Below the pieces are notes generated by a model, which had not been told where the DNA came from, did no database searches, and worked only from the letters and a program-made list of their open reading frames with translations. Source: Dehalococcoidales bacterium (GTDB lineage Bacteria; Chloroflexota; Dehalococcoidia; Dehalococcoidales; BS750m-G39). From it: a stretch of DNA of 55,299 nucleotides. A program made the position numbers and the translations under genes. Each line of letters starts with the position of its first letter. The first letter of the stretch is position 1. Location of the stretch: the NCBI GenBank assembly GCA_023129255.1, contig JAGMCH010000046.1:1-55299 (forward strand), read 5' to 3'. This document shows, piece by piece, positions 33,744 through 40,843 of the stretch.

Positions 33744-34925
33744 ATGTGGGAATGGTTCATGGCTAACGGAATATGGATATTAATTGCCGTGGTGGCCGGG
33801 GTCATTCTGTTCTTTCTGCTCAAGCACTGGGCTCCCCGGGCGATAGAAAAGTTAGTACCCCTGCAATGGCGGGACCAACTGAGAGGCATCCAGAAGGTGG
33901 TAAGCTGGGTAATTATCGGTATCGGCGGGGTGATACTGGCTCTTGCCGTAGCTGCGGTTATCATCTCCCACTACGGCATGGATATCTCTCCGGCTCTGGA
34001 ACCGGTACGCGGCTGGCTACTGGAGCACGGCATTCTTATTTTAGTCATTATTGTACTATCCTATCTGGTTTATAAGATAGCCAAGGTACTAACCCCCAGA
34101 ATAGTTGGCAGGTATGTTAAAACAAGAGGCAAAGGGCGTCGTGCCCGGTCGGAGCATGCCAAGAGGGCAGAGACATTAAGTGGCGGCATCACCCAAATTA
34201 TCGCCATATTTATAATTGTAATTGCCCTTTTTATGATTCTTTCCGAGATAGGGATGGATATTACCCCCCTCCTAGCCAGCGCCGGAGTCGCCGGCATTGC
34301 CCTAGCCTTTGCCGCCCAGAACGCAATAAAAGACCTGATTGCTGGCTTCCTCATCATCTCCGAGAATCAGTTTGATGTCGGCGATGTCGTCCAAATCGCC
34401 GACAAAACCGGCATCGTGGAAGGGATTAATATCAGGCGGACTCTACTCCGAGACCTGGATGGTATTCTCCACATTGTCCCCAACGGTGAAATCAAGGTGG
34501 CCAGTAACTATACCATGATGTGGTCCCGGGTACACCTCAATATCAGTGTCGCCTACAAAGAAGACCTTGACCGGGTAATGGCCGTAATCAGAAGAGTATG
34601 GGAGGAAATGGCTTCAGAGCCAGATTGGGAACCTCATCTAATCTCAAAAACACCCTGGCTACTGCGGGTAAATGAGTTTGGGGACTCAGGAATTGTCATC
34701 AAGGTGGTGGGCGAAACCAAGCCCATGAGCCAATGGAATGTCATGGGGGAGCTGAGGAGAAGAATCAAGCGGGTCTTTGATGAGGAAGGGATAGAAATCC
34801 CCTGGCCCCACGTCAAGCTTTATATGGGTGAAAGTCCAGCAGAGACAGGGTTAACCTGTAAGGCTTGCTCTGGGGTCAACCCCCCGGGGAGTAAATTCTG
34901 CTCCCATTGCGGTGCCAAGCTTTAG
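33744..34925 (+). CDS. MscS-family mechanosensitive channel with C-terminal zinc ribbon
   Basis: About 393 aa. Membrane segments lie at roughly 5-25, 55-78, 95-113, 150-172 and the pore helix with SAGVAGIALAFAAQNAIKDL. Then the MscS beta domain (NQFDVGDVVQIADKTGIVEGINIR, DGILHIVPNGEI) and the alpha/beta domain ending HVKLYMGE. Unusually, it continues into CKACSGVNPPGSKFCSHCGA, a C-x2-C-x10-C-x2-C zinc ribbon. The ATG at 33744 follows AGGTGG; a GTG three codons earlier is possible. The channel relieves hypoosmotic stress; the ribbon may add assembly or redox/metal control (inference). Confidence 0.9.
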   Translation: MWEWFMANGIWILIAVVAGVILFFLLKHWAPRAIEKLVPLQWRDQLRGIQKVVSWVIIGIGGVILALAVAAVIISHYGMDISPALEPVRGWLLEHGILILVIIVLSYLVYKIAKVLTPRIVGRYVKTRGKGRRARSEHAKRAETLSGGITQIIAIFIIVIALFMILSEIGMDITPLLASAGVAGIALAFAAQNAIKDLIAGFLIISENQFDVGDVVQIADKTGIVEGINIRRTLLRDLDGILHIVPNGEIKVASNYTMMWSRVHLNISVAYKEDLDRVMAVIRRVWEEMASEPDWEPHLISKTPWLLRVNEFGDSGIVIKVVGETKPMSQWNVMGELRRRIKRVFDEEGIEIPWPHVKLYMGESPAETGLTCKACSGVNPPGSKFCSHCGAKL

Positions 34926-35000
34926 CCCGTCAAAGCAGAGAGAGGGACTGGAGGCGCTGCCACCAAATACGGCTGTGGGGCGGGATTGGGTGGGAAGAAA
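34926..35000 (+). repeat. Dispersed intergenic element, partial copy H
   Basis: Ends GGGGCGGGATTGGGTGGGAAGAAAGA, the shared core. The left hairpin half is degenerate. It directly abuts the 54-bp tandem duplication. Confidence 0.55.
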
Positions 35001-35107
35001 GAGGTTGCTTCCAAGTTAGTCTCCTTGTCTTATTTCCAAGTGATGAGTTATAAAGAGGTTGCTTCCAAGTTAGTCTCCTTGTCTTATTTCCAAGTGATGA
35101 GTTATAA
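34998..35107 (+). repeat. Exact 54-bp tandem duplication in the ilvE promoter region
   Basis: The unit starting AAAGAGGTTGCTTCCAAGTT occurs at 34998 and again at 35052, identical over 54 bp plus two further bases. Exact identity implies a recent or actively maintained duplication. Confidence 0.95.
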
Positions 35108-35108
35108 T
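35079..35108 (+). promoter_or_regulatory. ilvE promoter
   Basis: -35 TTGTCT (35079-35084), 18-nt spacer, -10 TATAAT (35103-35108), formed where the second repeat unit meets unique sequence. The first unit has the same -35 but TATAAA as -10, so two start sites 54 bp apart are possible. Confidence 0.6.
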
Positions 35109-35136
35109 GAACGCTATCTAACAAGGAGAGGATTGA

Positions 35137-36084
35137 ATGCCATCTTATGCCTATTTTCATAAGCAATTTGTCCCCCTATCCCAAGCCAAGATAGGGGTTA
35201 TGACCCAGGCTCTTCACTACGGCACTGCCGTCTTTGAGGGCATCAGGGGCAACTGGAACAGCCAGCAAAAGCAGATTTACCTCTTCCGTCTCAGGGAGCA
35301 TTATGAGCGGATGCATGACGGCTGCCAAGTGTTAAATATTGACCTGCCTTATACCATAGATGAGCTATGCCAGATAACCGGCGAGCTGGTGGAAAGGTGC
35401 CGCTTTCAAGAAGATGTATATGTCCGCCCCCTGGCTTACAAGAGTTCTGAATCCTTGGGCGTCCGCCTCCATGACCTGGATTGTGATTTCTTAGCCTTTG
35501 TTATTCCCTGGGGACCCTACCTGGATATGGACAAAGCCAAGTGCGGCATCTCTTCCTGGCGGCGGCCTGATTATAACGTAATCCCGCCCAACGCCAAGGT
35601 TACCGGGCTCTATGTCAATAACGCCTTTGCCAAATCAGAGGCCATCGGGAAGGGCTTTGACGAAGCCATCATGCTCACCCCAGACGGTCATGTCTCGGAA
35701 GGCAGTGGCGAGAATATCTTCCTGGTTCTGGACGGTAAACTGGTCACCCCGGCCAGCGACAATCATATCCTGATGGGGATTACCCGCGATACGGTGATAA
35801 AACTGGCGCAACAGGAGCTGGGCGTCGAGACCACAGAGAGAAAGGTTGACCCCAGCGAGCTTTTTGCCGCCAGCGAGTGCTTCCTCACCGGCACCGCCGC
35901 CCACATAACCCCCATAGGGGAAATAGACCACCGCCAGATAGCTAGCGGCGAAATTGGTCAAATAACCAAGAAGCTACAACAGCTCTATTCTGAGGTAATA
36001 CGAGGCGATAACCCAAAATACCTTGATTGGTGCACCCCGGTCTATAAGCACCCTGAAAACTCCTGGATTTTTCAGGGTGCTTAA
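35137..36084 (+). CDS. ilvE: Branched-chain amino acid aminotransferase
   Basis: Fold-type IV PLP enzyme, last step of Val/Ile/Leu synthesis. 315 aa. Seen: LHYGTAVFEGIRG, VRPLAYKSSESLG, GLYVNNAFAKSEAIGKGFDEAI (catalytic Lys in AKSEA region), GHVSEGSGENIFLV and ITRDTVIKLA, ECFLTGTAAHITPI. AAGGAGAGG precedes the ATG. The last codons (HPENSWIFQGA) are encoded by a perfect 12-bp-arm hairpin of the same style as the 34-bp repeats. Confidence 0.95.
   Translation: MPSYAYFHKQFVPLSQAKIGVMTQALHYGTAVFEGIRGNWNSQQKQIYLFRLREHYERMHDGCQVLNIDLPYTIDELCQITGELVERCRFQEDVYVRPLAYKSSESLGVRLHDLDCDFLAFVIPWGPYLDMDKAKCGISSWRRPDYNVIPPNAKVTGLYVNNAFAKSEAIGKGFDEAIMLTPDGHVSEGSGENIFLVLDGKLVTPASDNHILMGITRDTVIKLAQQELGVETTERKVDPSELFAASECFLTGTAAHITPIGEIDHRQIASGEIGQITKKLQQLYSEVIRGDNPKYLDWCTPVYKHPENSWIFQGA
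36048..36080 (+). repeat. Hairpin repeat at the ilvE 3' end, possible bidirectional terminator
   Basis: GCACCCTGAAAA and TTTTCAGGGTGC, perfect 12-bp arms around a 9-nt loop, ending just before the ilvE stop. It lies between convergent genes ilvE and the aldolase-like gene, so it may terminate both. Confidence 0.65.
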
Positions 36085-36092
36085 AAGATAAG

Positions 36093-36662
36093 CTATTTTT
36101 TAGGCACACCTACCTGCAACGACTTGAGTAAGCAGATTACCTGGCAGCTTTCCTCCAGAGTGGTGGTGCAATTATGGGCTTCCTCAAGAAGTTGACCAAT
36201 GGCAAAGGTGCCATGACCATGAACCATGACAATCCGGTGCTTTTTTAATGCCTGGGCAATTATATCAGCCAGACCCCCGGATTCCACCTTCATATGCCAG
36301 CCCAGGACAGGTACCCTCCCCACTATAGTCTGACCTTCAGTATCAGTGGGCACAATCTCGGTTTCAGTCAGTGACAGGGCAACAGCATGAGGTGGGTGGG
36401 CATGAACAACGGCTAATGCCGGGGTCTCCCGATAAATAGCACGGTGGACAGCTAATTCTATTGACGCCAGCGGCGTATTGCGGTCATTTTTGTTTATCCC
36501 GGTCTCTATCAGGTCATGCTCCTCTAGACAGCCCAGCCGGCTAGTGCGGCGGGTAATGATGATACGCCCTCCCAGCCTGATACTCAGATTCCCGCTATGG
36601 GAGGAGACCAGCCCCTTGGTAAACAGGTCATGACCCACCGTCTGAAACTGAGATAAAATCAT
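36093..36662 (-). CDS. Class II aldolase/adducin family protein
   Basis: 189 aa from the ATG at 36662, which follows AAAGGGGAGCC; the longer frame runs back into rpsT out of frame. Seen: SSHSGNLSIRLGGRIIITR (GNxS phosphate loop), VVHAHPPHAVALS with two zinc His, and MVHGHGTFAIG with another. It resembles L-fuculose-phosphate aldolase or related sugar-phosphate enzymes such as methylthioribulose-phosphate dehydratase; the substrate is not clear. Downstream of rpsT by 41 bp and likely cotranscribed. Confidence 0.88.
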   Translation of the reverse strand: MILSQFQTVGHDLFTKGLVSSHSGNLSIRLGGRIIITRRTSRLGCLEEHDLIETGINKNDRNTPLASIELAVHRAIYRETPALAVVHAHPPHAVALSLTETEIVPTDTEGQTIVGRVPVLGWHMKVESGGLADIIAQALKKHRIVMVHGHGTFAIGQLLEEAHNCTTTLEESCQVICLLKSLQVGVPKK

Positions 36663-36702
36663 GGCTCCCCTTTTATGACATCCTTGCGGAGCATAAACCT
36701 CT

Positions 36703-37056
36703 TTACCCTCCTGAGTCAAGTTCTTCCGGGGAGGGTTGTTCCGCCTCCGGCTCGGCTTTAGCCGCTTTCGGCTTGGTTTTAGCCGAAGCCGAGGCCTGGG
36801 CTTCATTTAGCCTCCTCATCAATCGTGACTTGCGGCGGGCGGCATTATTGGGGTGGATAATCCCCTTTTCCGCGGCTTTATCCAGAGAACTGATGGCAAC
36901 CTCCACCGCTTGCCGAGCCGCCTCAAGCTCGCCCAAGAAAATAAGCCTCTCCGCCTTAGTTATATTGGTCTTACACAGACTACGAATAGGCTTATTTCTA
37001 AGTCTCTTTCTTGCCGTTACCCGTACCCGTTTTTGAGCCGATTTAATACCTGGCAA
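36703..37056 (-). CDS. rpsT: 30S ribosomal protein S20, with acidic tail
   Basis: 117 aa. The core MPGIKSAQKRVRVTARKRLR and GIIHPNNAARRKSRLMRRL is S20. It is longer than the usual ~87 aa because of an Ala/Lys/Pro/Glu-rich tail after residue ~90 ending PEELDSGG. The tail is low complexity and probably disordered. It follows relA by 11 bp. Confidence 0.95.
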   Translation of the reverse strand: MPGIKSAQKRVRVTARKRLRNKPIRSLCKTNITKAERLIFLGELEAARQAVEVAISSLDKAAEKGIIHPNNAARRKSRLMRRLNEAQASASAKTKPKAAKAEPEAEQPSPEELDSGG

Positions 37057-37067
37057 TCTCTACCTCC

Positions 37068-39236
37068 TTAGGTTGAGGGTTTTGGTTTTATAGTTGCTTC
37101 GTCTCCAACCCTGGAAACACCTATCACCCCTCGAATACCATCAATTTTTGCCATGAGCCGACTTAGCTGAGCTAGGTCCTTGGTTTGCAAGGTAAAATAT
37201 TCAGCAACAGTATGGTCATCATGGTGAACTGAGCTTACCGAGGCAATGTTAATCCCCTCCTCAGCCACAATAGTGGTAATGTCACGGATGAGCCCCACCC
37301 TGTCCCAGGCTTCAACCTGAATGTTAACCGGATATAGGGAATCGGTCTGCCCCCACTCCACGGCAACGAGTCGCTCTTTCTCATCCTCATGAACCACATT
37401 GTAGCAGTCCTGGCGGTGAATAGTCACCCCCCGACTGCGGGTAACATAGCCAATAATCTTATCCCCAGGCAAAGGGCGGCAACACTGGGCTAAATGGGTG
37501 ACTAAATTCCCCACCCCCAGCACCCGGATAGCTGATTCTGGCGGCTTGGGTGGGGCTGCCTCCGCCTTTACCGGGGGTGGCTCCTCCTGGGCGGATAGCT
37601 TCACCGCAACCTGATGAGTGGAAATGCCGCCATAGCCAATGGCTGCCAGAAAATCATCCAGACTATCATATTTGAACAGCTTAGCTAGCTCCTCCCGCTC
37701 GCTGGATCTTATCCCCAGATGCCTCATCTCCTTTTCCAGAAGCTCCCGACCCCGCTCAATATTTTCTGCCCGTTCCTGCCGCTTAAACCACTGGCGTATC
37801 TTCTCCCTGGCATGAGATGTTTTGATATAGCCCAGGTGGGGGTTCAGCCAATCCCGGCTCGGTCCTTTATCCCCCTTAGCTGAGACAATCTCTACCACAT
37901 CGCCGTTATTTAGCTGATAATTGTGTGGCACCAGCTTGCCATTTACTTTAGCTCCGATGCAGCGGTGCCCCAGCTCAGTGTGAACCCGATAGGCAAAATC
38001 AAGGGGGGTAGAACCCTTGGGCAAATCCTTTATCTCCCCTTTAGGGGTGTAAACAAAAACCTGGTCAATGAATATATCTGTTTTAACCGATTCCAGAAAC
38101 TCTTCAGCCCCGCTGAGCTCCCGGTGCCAATCAATTAATTGGCGCAGCCAGGCTATCCTCTCCTCGAAGTGCATATCCTCCTTCTCACCCTCTTTATAGC
38201 GCCAGTGAGCGGCGACACCATATTCAGCAATATGATGCATATCACGGGTGCGAATCTGAACCTCCAGAGGGATTGTGCCCAGACACATTACGACAGTATG
38301 CAATGATTGATAACCATTTGGTTTGGGATTGGCAATGAAGTCGTCAAACTCCCCGGGCAAAGGGCGCCACAAACTGTGGATAACGCCTAAAACATTATAA
38401 CAATCAGGCACCGACCCGACCAATATCCGAAGGGCGAGAAGGTCATGTATATCATCAAAGTGTTTATCCTGGGCAGCGTACCTCTCCATTTTCTGGTATA
38501 TGCTGTAGATATGCTTGGGTCTGCCTGATATCTCAGCCCTTAAGCCAGCCCGCTCAAACTCCCCTTCTAACATCTTGATTACCTGGGCGATAAACTTCTC
38601 CCGTTGAGCACGGCGGGCGGCAATCAAGTTAGCCACCTGGTGATATTCTTCCGGCTCCAAGTAACGGAAGGATAAATCCTCCAGCTGCCACTTTAGCTCC
38701 CATATCCCCAGACGATGAGCTAAGGGGGCATATATCTCCAGTGTCTCCTGGGCAATGTTGCGCTGCATTTCCGGCGTTAGCGCACTTAGCGTGCGCATAT
38801 TATGCAGCCGGTCAGCCAGCTTGATAAACACCACCCGAAGGTCCTCAGCCATAGCTACCAGCATCTTCCTCAGGCTCTCTGCCTGCGATCCCCTGGTGGC
38901 CGCAGTTGGAGCATGCAGGGAGAGCTTGCCCAACTTAGTGGTGCCATCGACCAGCTTGCTTACCTCAGAGCCAAACTTGGCTTCAAGCTCGGAGACAGGT
39001 ATGCCGCAGTTCTCAGGAACATCATGGAGTAAGGCTGCCGCCAGAGCGCTGGCATCAAGCTGAAGCTCGGCTAAGGTCAAGGCAACCTGTAGCGGGTGCT
39101 CTATGTAGGCATCACCTGACTTGCGCACCTGCCCCTCATGCGCCTTGGCGGCAAATTTGTAGGCATCCTCCACCAAAGCTATTTTCTCTGGCAGTAGATA
39201 CTCTTTAGCCTTGTCTATAAGCTCGGCAAGACTCAT
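37068..39236 (-). CDS. relA: RelA/SpoT homologue ((p)ppGpp synthetase, HD domain altered)
   Basis: 722 aa with the full long-RSH layout: HD hydrolase domain (1-~200), synthetase (~220-370), TGS (~400-460, FVYTPKGEIKDLPKGSTPLDFAYR), a Cys-containing CCRPLPGD region and a C-terminal ACT. The HD motif is H71-D72-V-P-E75-N76, so the last acidic residue of HDxxED is Asn. The synthetase has EFDDFIANPKPNGYQSLHT; EFDD is the motif of monofunctional RelA, whereas bifunctional Rel/SpoT have RFKD/RVKD. Together this suggests synthesis dominates, with weak or no hydrolysis (inference). Leaderless-type promoter. Confidence 0.93.
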   Translation of the reverse strand: MSLAELIDKAKEYLLPEKIALVEDAYKFAAKAHEGQVRKSGDAYIEHPLQVALTLAELQLDASALAAALLHDVPENCGIPVSELEAKFGSEVSKLVDGTTKLGKLSLHAPTAATRGSQAESLRKMLVAMAEDLRVVFIKLADRLHNMRTLSALTPEMQRNIAQETLEIYAPLAHRLGIWELKWQLEDLSFRYLEPEEYHQVANLIAARRAQREKFIAQVIKMLEGEFERAGLRAEISGRPKHIYSIYQKMERYAAQDKHFDDIHDLLALRILVGSVPDCYNVLGVIHSLWRPLPGEFDDFIANPKPNGYQSLHTVVMCLGTIPLEVQIRTRDMHHIAEYGVAAHWRYKEGEKEDMHFEERIAWLRQLIDWHRELSGAEEFLESVKTDIFIDQVFVYTPKGEIKDLPKGSTPLDFAYRVHTELGHRCIGAKVNGKLVPHNYQLNNGDVVEIVSAKGDKGPSRDWLNPHLGYIKTSHAREKIRQWFKRQERAENIERGRELLEKEMRHLGIRSSEREELAKLFKYDSLDDFLAAIGYGGISTHQVAVKLSAQEEPPPVKAEAAPPKPPESAIRVLGVGNLVTHLAQCCRPLPGDKIIGYVTRSRGVTIHRQDCYNVVHEDEKERLVAVEWGQTDSLYPVNIQVEAWDRVGLIRDITTIVAEEGINIASVSSVHHDDHTVAEYFTLQTKDLAQLSRLMAKIDGIRGVIGVSRVGDEATIKPKPST

Positions 39237-39242
39237 ATTTCA

Positions 39243-39272
39243 AGTATAACGCAAGCGGACTGGTGGTTGCAA
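39243..39272 (-). promoter_or_regulatory. relA promoter, leaderless type
   Basis: Minus-strand -35 TTGCAA (39267-39272), 18-nt spacer, -10 TATACT (39243-39248), then TGAAAT and ATG: 6 nt, the same spacer bases as at the DUF72 promoter. Confidence 0.65.
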
Positions 39273-39274
39273 AA

Positions 39275-39345
39275 AATTAAGAGGGTTAAAGAGAGGCAAA
39301 GCCTCCATAGGGCGGGAGGGCGGGAAGAAAGAGATTACTAAAATA
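39275..39345 (+). repeat. Dispersed intergenic element, short copy I
   Basis: Contains GAGAGGCAAAGCCTCCATA and GGGCGGGAGGGCGGGAAGAAAGA, the family core, between the divergent relA and hisS genes. Confidence 0.55.
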
Positions 39346-39402
39346 ACCTCACTTACTTTACAAACCCAGCACTAATACTGTATTCTAGCTCGGAGAGCAA
39401 CT

Positions 39403-40653
39403 ATGTTGTATCGGGCACCACGCGGAACCTCAGATATCCTGCCCCAGGAGCAAGCCTACTGGCGCTATATAGAGCAAAAGGTAGCTGAAATCGCCGAGCT
39501 CTATGGCTATGAGCGCATTGATGCCCCAGCCTTTGAGGACACCAAGCTTTTTGCCCGCAGTGTCGGCGAAGACACCGACATTGTCAAAAAGGAAATGTAT
39601 ACCTTTGAAGACAGAGGGGGAAGCCTGCTCACCCTGAGACCGGAGGGCACAGCGCCAGTATGCCGAGCCTATCTGGAACACGGTATGAAAAACCTGCCTC
39701 AGCCGGTAAAGCTGTACTATATTGCTTCCATCTTCAGATATGAAAGACCCCAGGCGGGAAGATACCGCCAGCACTATCAGTTTGGCTATGAGGCTATCGG
39801 CGATGATGACCCTGCCCTTGACGGCGAAGTCATTGATATGGCATGGCAATTCTTCTTGTCGGTAAACCTTCGCTCATTATCACTCCAGCTAAATAGCATC
39901 GGCTGCCAAAAGTGCCGCCCAAACTATGTGGCTGCCCTTAAGGGTTACTATGCCAGCCACACCCAGGAGCTATGCTCCGACTGCAAGACCAGACTGAAGA
40001 GAAACCCGCTACGCCTGCTTGATTGTAAGAAGCCCTCATGCCAGATGGTAGCCGACTCCGCCCCCAGAAGCATTGATTTCCTCTGCCCTGAATGTGCTGA
40101 CCACTTCAGCCGGCTGAAAAGATACCTCCAGCTACTCGACCTCCCCTTTGTGGTAAACCATCATTTGGTTCGGGGGTTGGGCTACTACACCAGGACGGTT
40201 TTTGAAATTCAGCCCGAGGAAGGCGGCGCCCAGAGCACCCTGGTGGGCGGGGGGCGGTATGATGACCTGATTGAGGAGCTGGGGGGTAAGCCCACCCCGG
40301 CTCTCGGCTTTGCCGCTGGCATTGAGCGAATAATACTCAATCTAAAGAAGCAGAAGGTTGCCATCCCAACACTAGCCAAGCCCCGGGTATTTATTGCCTA
40401 TCTCGGCGATGAAGCTAAGGAGGGGGCGATAAAGCTGGCGTCGGCGCTGAGAGGGGCAGGCATTGGAGTAATAGAAGCTCTGGGCGATAAAAGCCTCAAG
40501 GCTCAATTGAGGCAGGCTAATAACCTTGACGTTCGTTATGCGGTGATTATCGGCGAGCAGGAGATAAAGGCGGGCACTGTAATACTGCGGGACATGACCA
40601 GCGCCCAGCAGAAAAGTGTGCCTGTTAGCCAGCTACAAGGGTTACTGAAGTAG
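39403..40653 (+). CDS. hisS: Histidyl-tRNA synthetase
   Basis: 416 aa class II synthetase. Motif 1 region YRAPRGTSDILP; motif 2 FRYERPQAGRYRQHYQFGYE; histidine-binding VRGLGYYTRTVFEI; motif 3 ALGFAAGIERIIL; C-terminal anticodon-binding domain. A Cys-rich insertion (CQKCRP, CSDCKTR, CKKPSCQ, CPECAD) between motifs 2 and 3 is typical of this branch. CGGAGAG precedes the ATG. Divergent from relA. Confidence 0.96.
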   Translation: MLYRAPRGTSDILPQEQAYWRYIEQKVAEIAELYGYERIDAPAFEDTKLFARSVGEDTDIVKKEMYTFEDRGGSLLTLRPEGTAPVCRAYLEHGMKNLPQPVKLYYIASIFRYERPQAGRYRQHYQFGYEAIGDDDPALDGEVIDMAWQFFLSVNLRSLSLQLNSIGCQKCRPNYVAALKGYYASHTQELCSDCKTRLKRNPLRLLDCKKPSCQMVADSAPRSIDFLCPECADHFSRLKRYLQLLDLPFVVNHHLVRGLGYYTRTVFEIQPEEGGAQSTLVGGGRYDDLIEELGGKPTPALGFAAGIERIILNLKKQKVAIPTLAKPRVFIAYLGDEAKEGAIKLASALRGAGIGVIEALGDKSLKAQLRQANNLDVRYAVIIGEQEIKAGTVILRDMTSAQQKSVPVSQLQGLLK

Positions 40654-40663
40654 CTTCCCCAGC

Positions 40664-40692
40664 TTCACCTCACCGCCAAATTGTGCTATAAT
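40664..40692 (+). promoter_or_regulatory. Promoter of the gyrB unit
   Basis: -35 TTCACC (40664-40669), 17-nt spacer, -10 TATAAT (40687-40692). The expected start site (about 40699) coincides with the ATG of a 44-codon ORF. gyrB itself would then have a leader of ~145 nt. Confidence 0.65.
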
Positions 40693-40699
40693 GATATAA

Positions 40700-40834
40700 A
40701 TGGCTGCCTTGTTATCAGTTGAAATTGTCCCTAAGTGGGTAGCCTCTTCTACAGTCGGAAGCTACTTTGGTCCCACCATCTCCACAGCAGCCTACTACGT
40801 TTTGTTTCTCTCCTCACAGCCAACAAAGAGGTGA
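40700..40834 (+). CDS. Putative 44-aa leaderless small ORF upstream of gyrB
   Basis: ATG at 40700, 7 nt after TATAAT, stop TGA at 40832-40834, 9 nt before the gyrB ATG. My translation begins MAALLSVEIVPKWVASSTVG and ends FLSSQPTKR, with a moderately hydrophobic middle. Its stop overlaps the gyrB ribosome-binding site (AGAGGTGA), so translation of this ORF could modulate gyrB initiation. Not recognised. It could be a leader peptide, a small protein or chance; the exact placement behind the -10 is the main support. Confidence 0.4.
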   Translation: MAALLSVEIVPKWVASSTVGSYFGPTISTAAYYVLFLSSQPTKR

Positions 40835-40843
40835 ACAGCAGTT

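Noticed and set aside
34930-35166. 78-residue minus-strand ORF over the tandem repeat
   Set aside because: Its peptide repeat merely reflects the 54-bp DNA duplication, there is no ribosome-binding site, and it overlaps the ilvE start.
36663-36806. Basic Arg/Pro-rich extension of the class II aldolase
   Set aside because: It is rpsT read in another frame. The ATG at 36662 has a ribosome-binding site and gives a normal family length.
2605-39345. CRISPR array
   Set aside because: The repeats are scattered singly between genes over tens of kilobases. There are no regular spacers and no cas genes.
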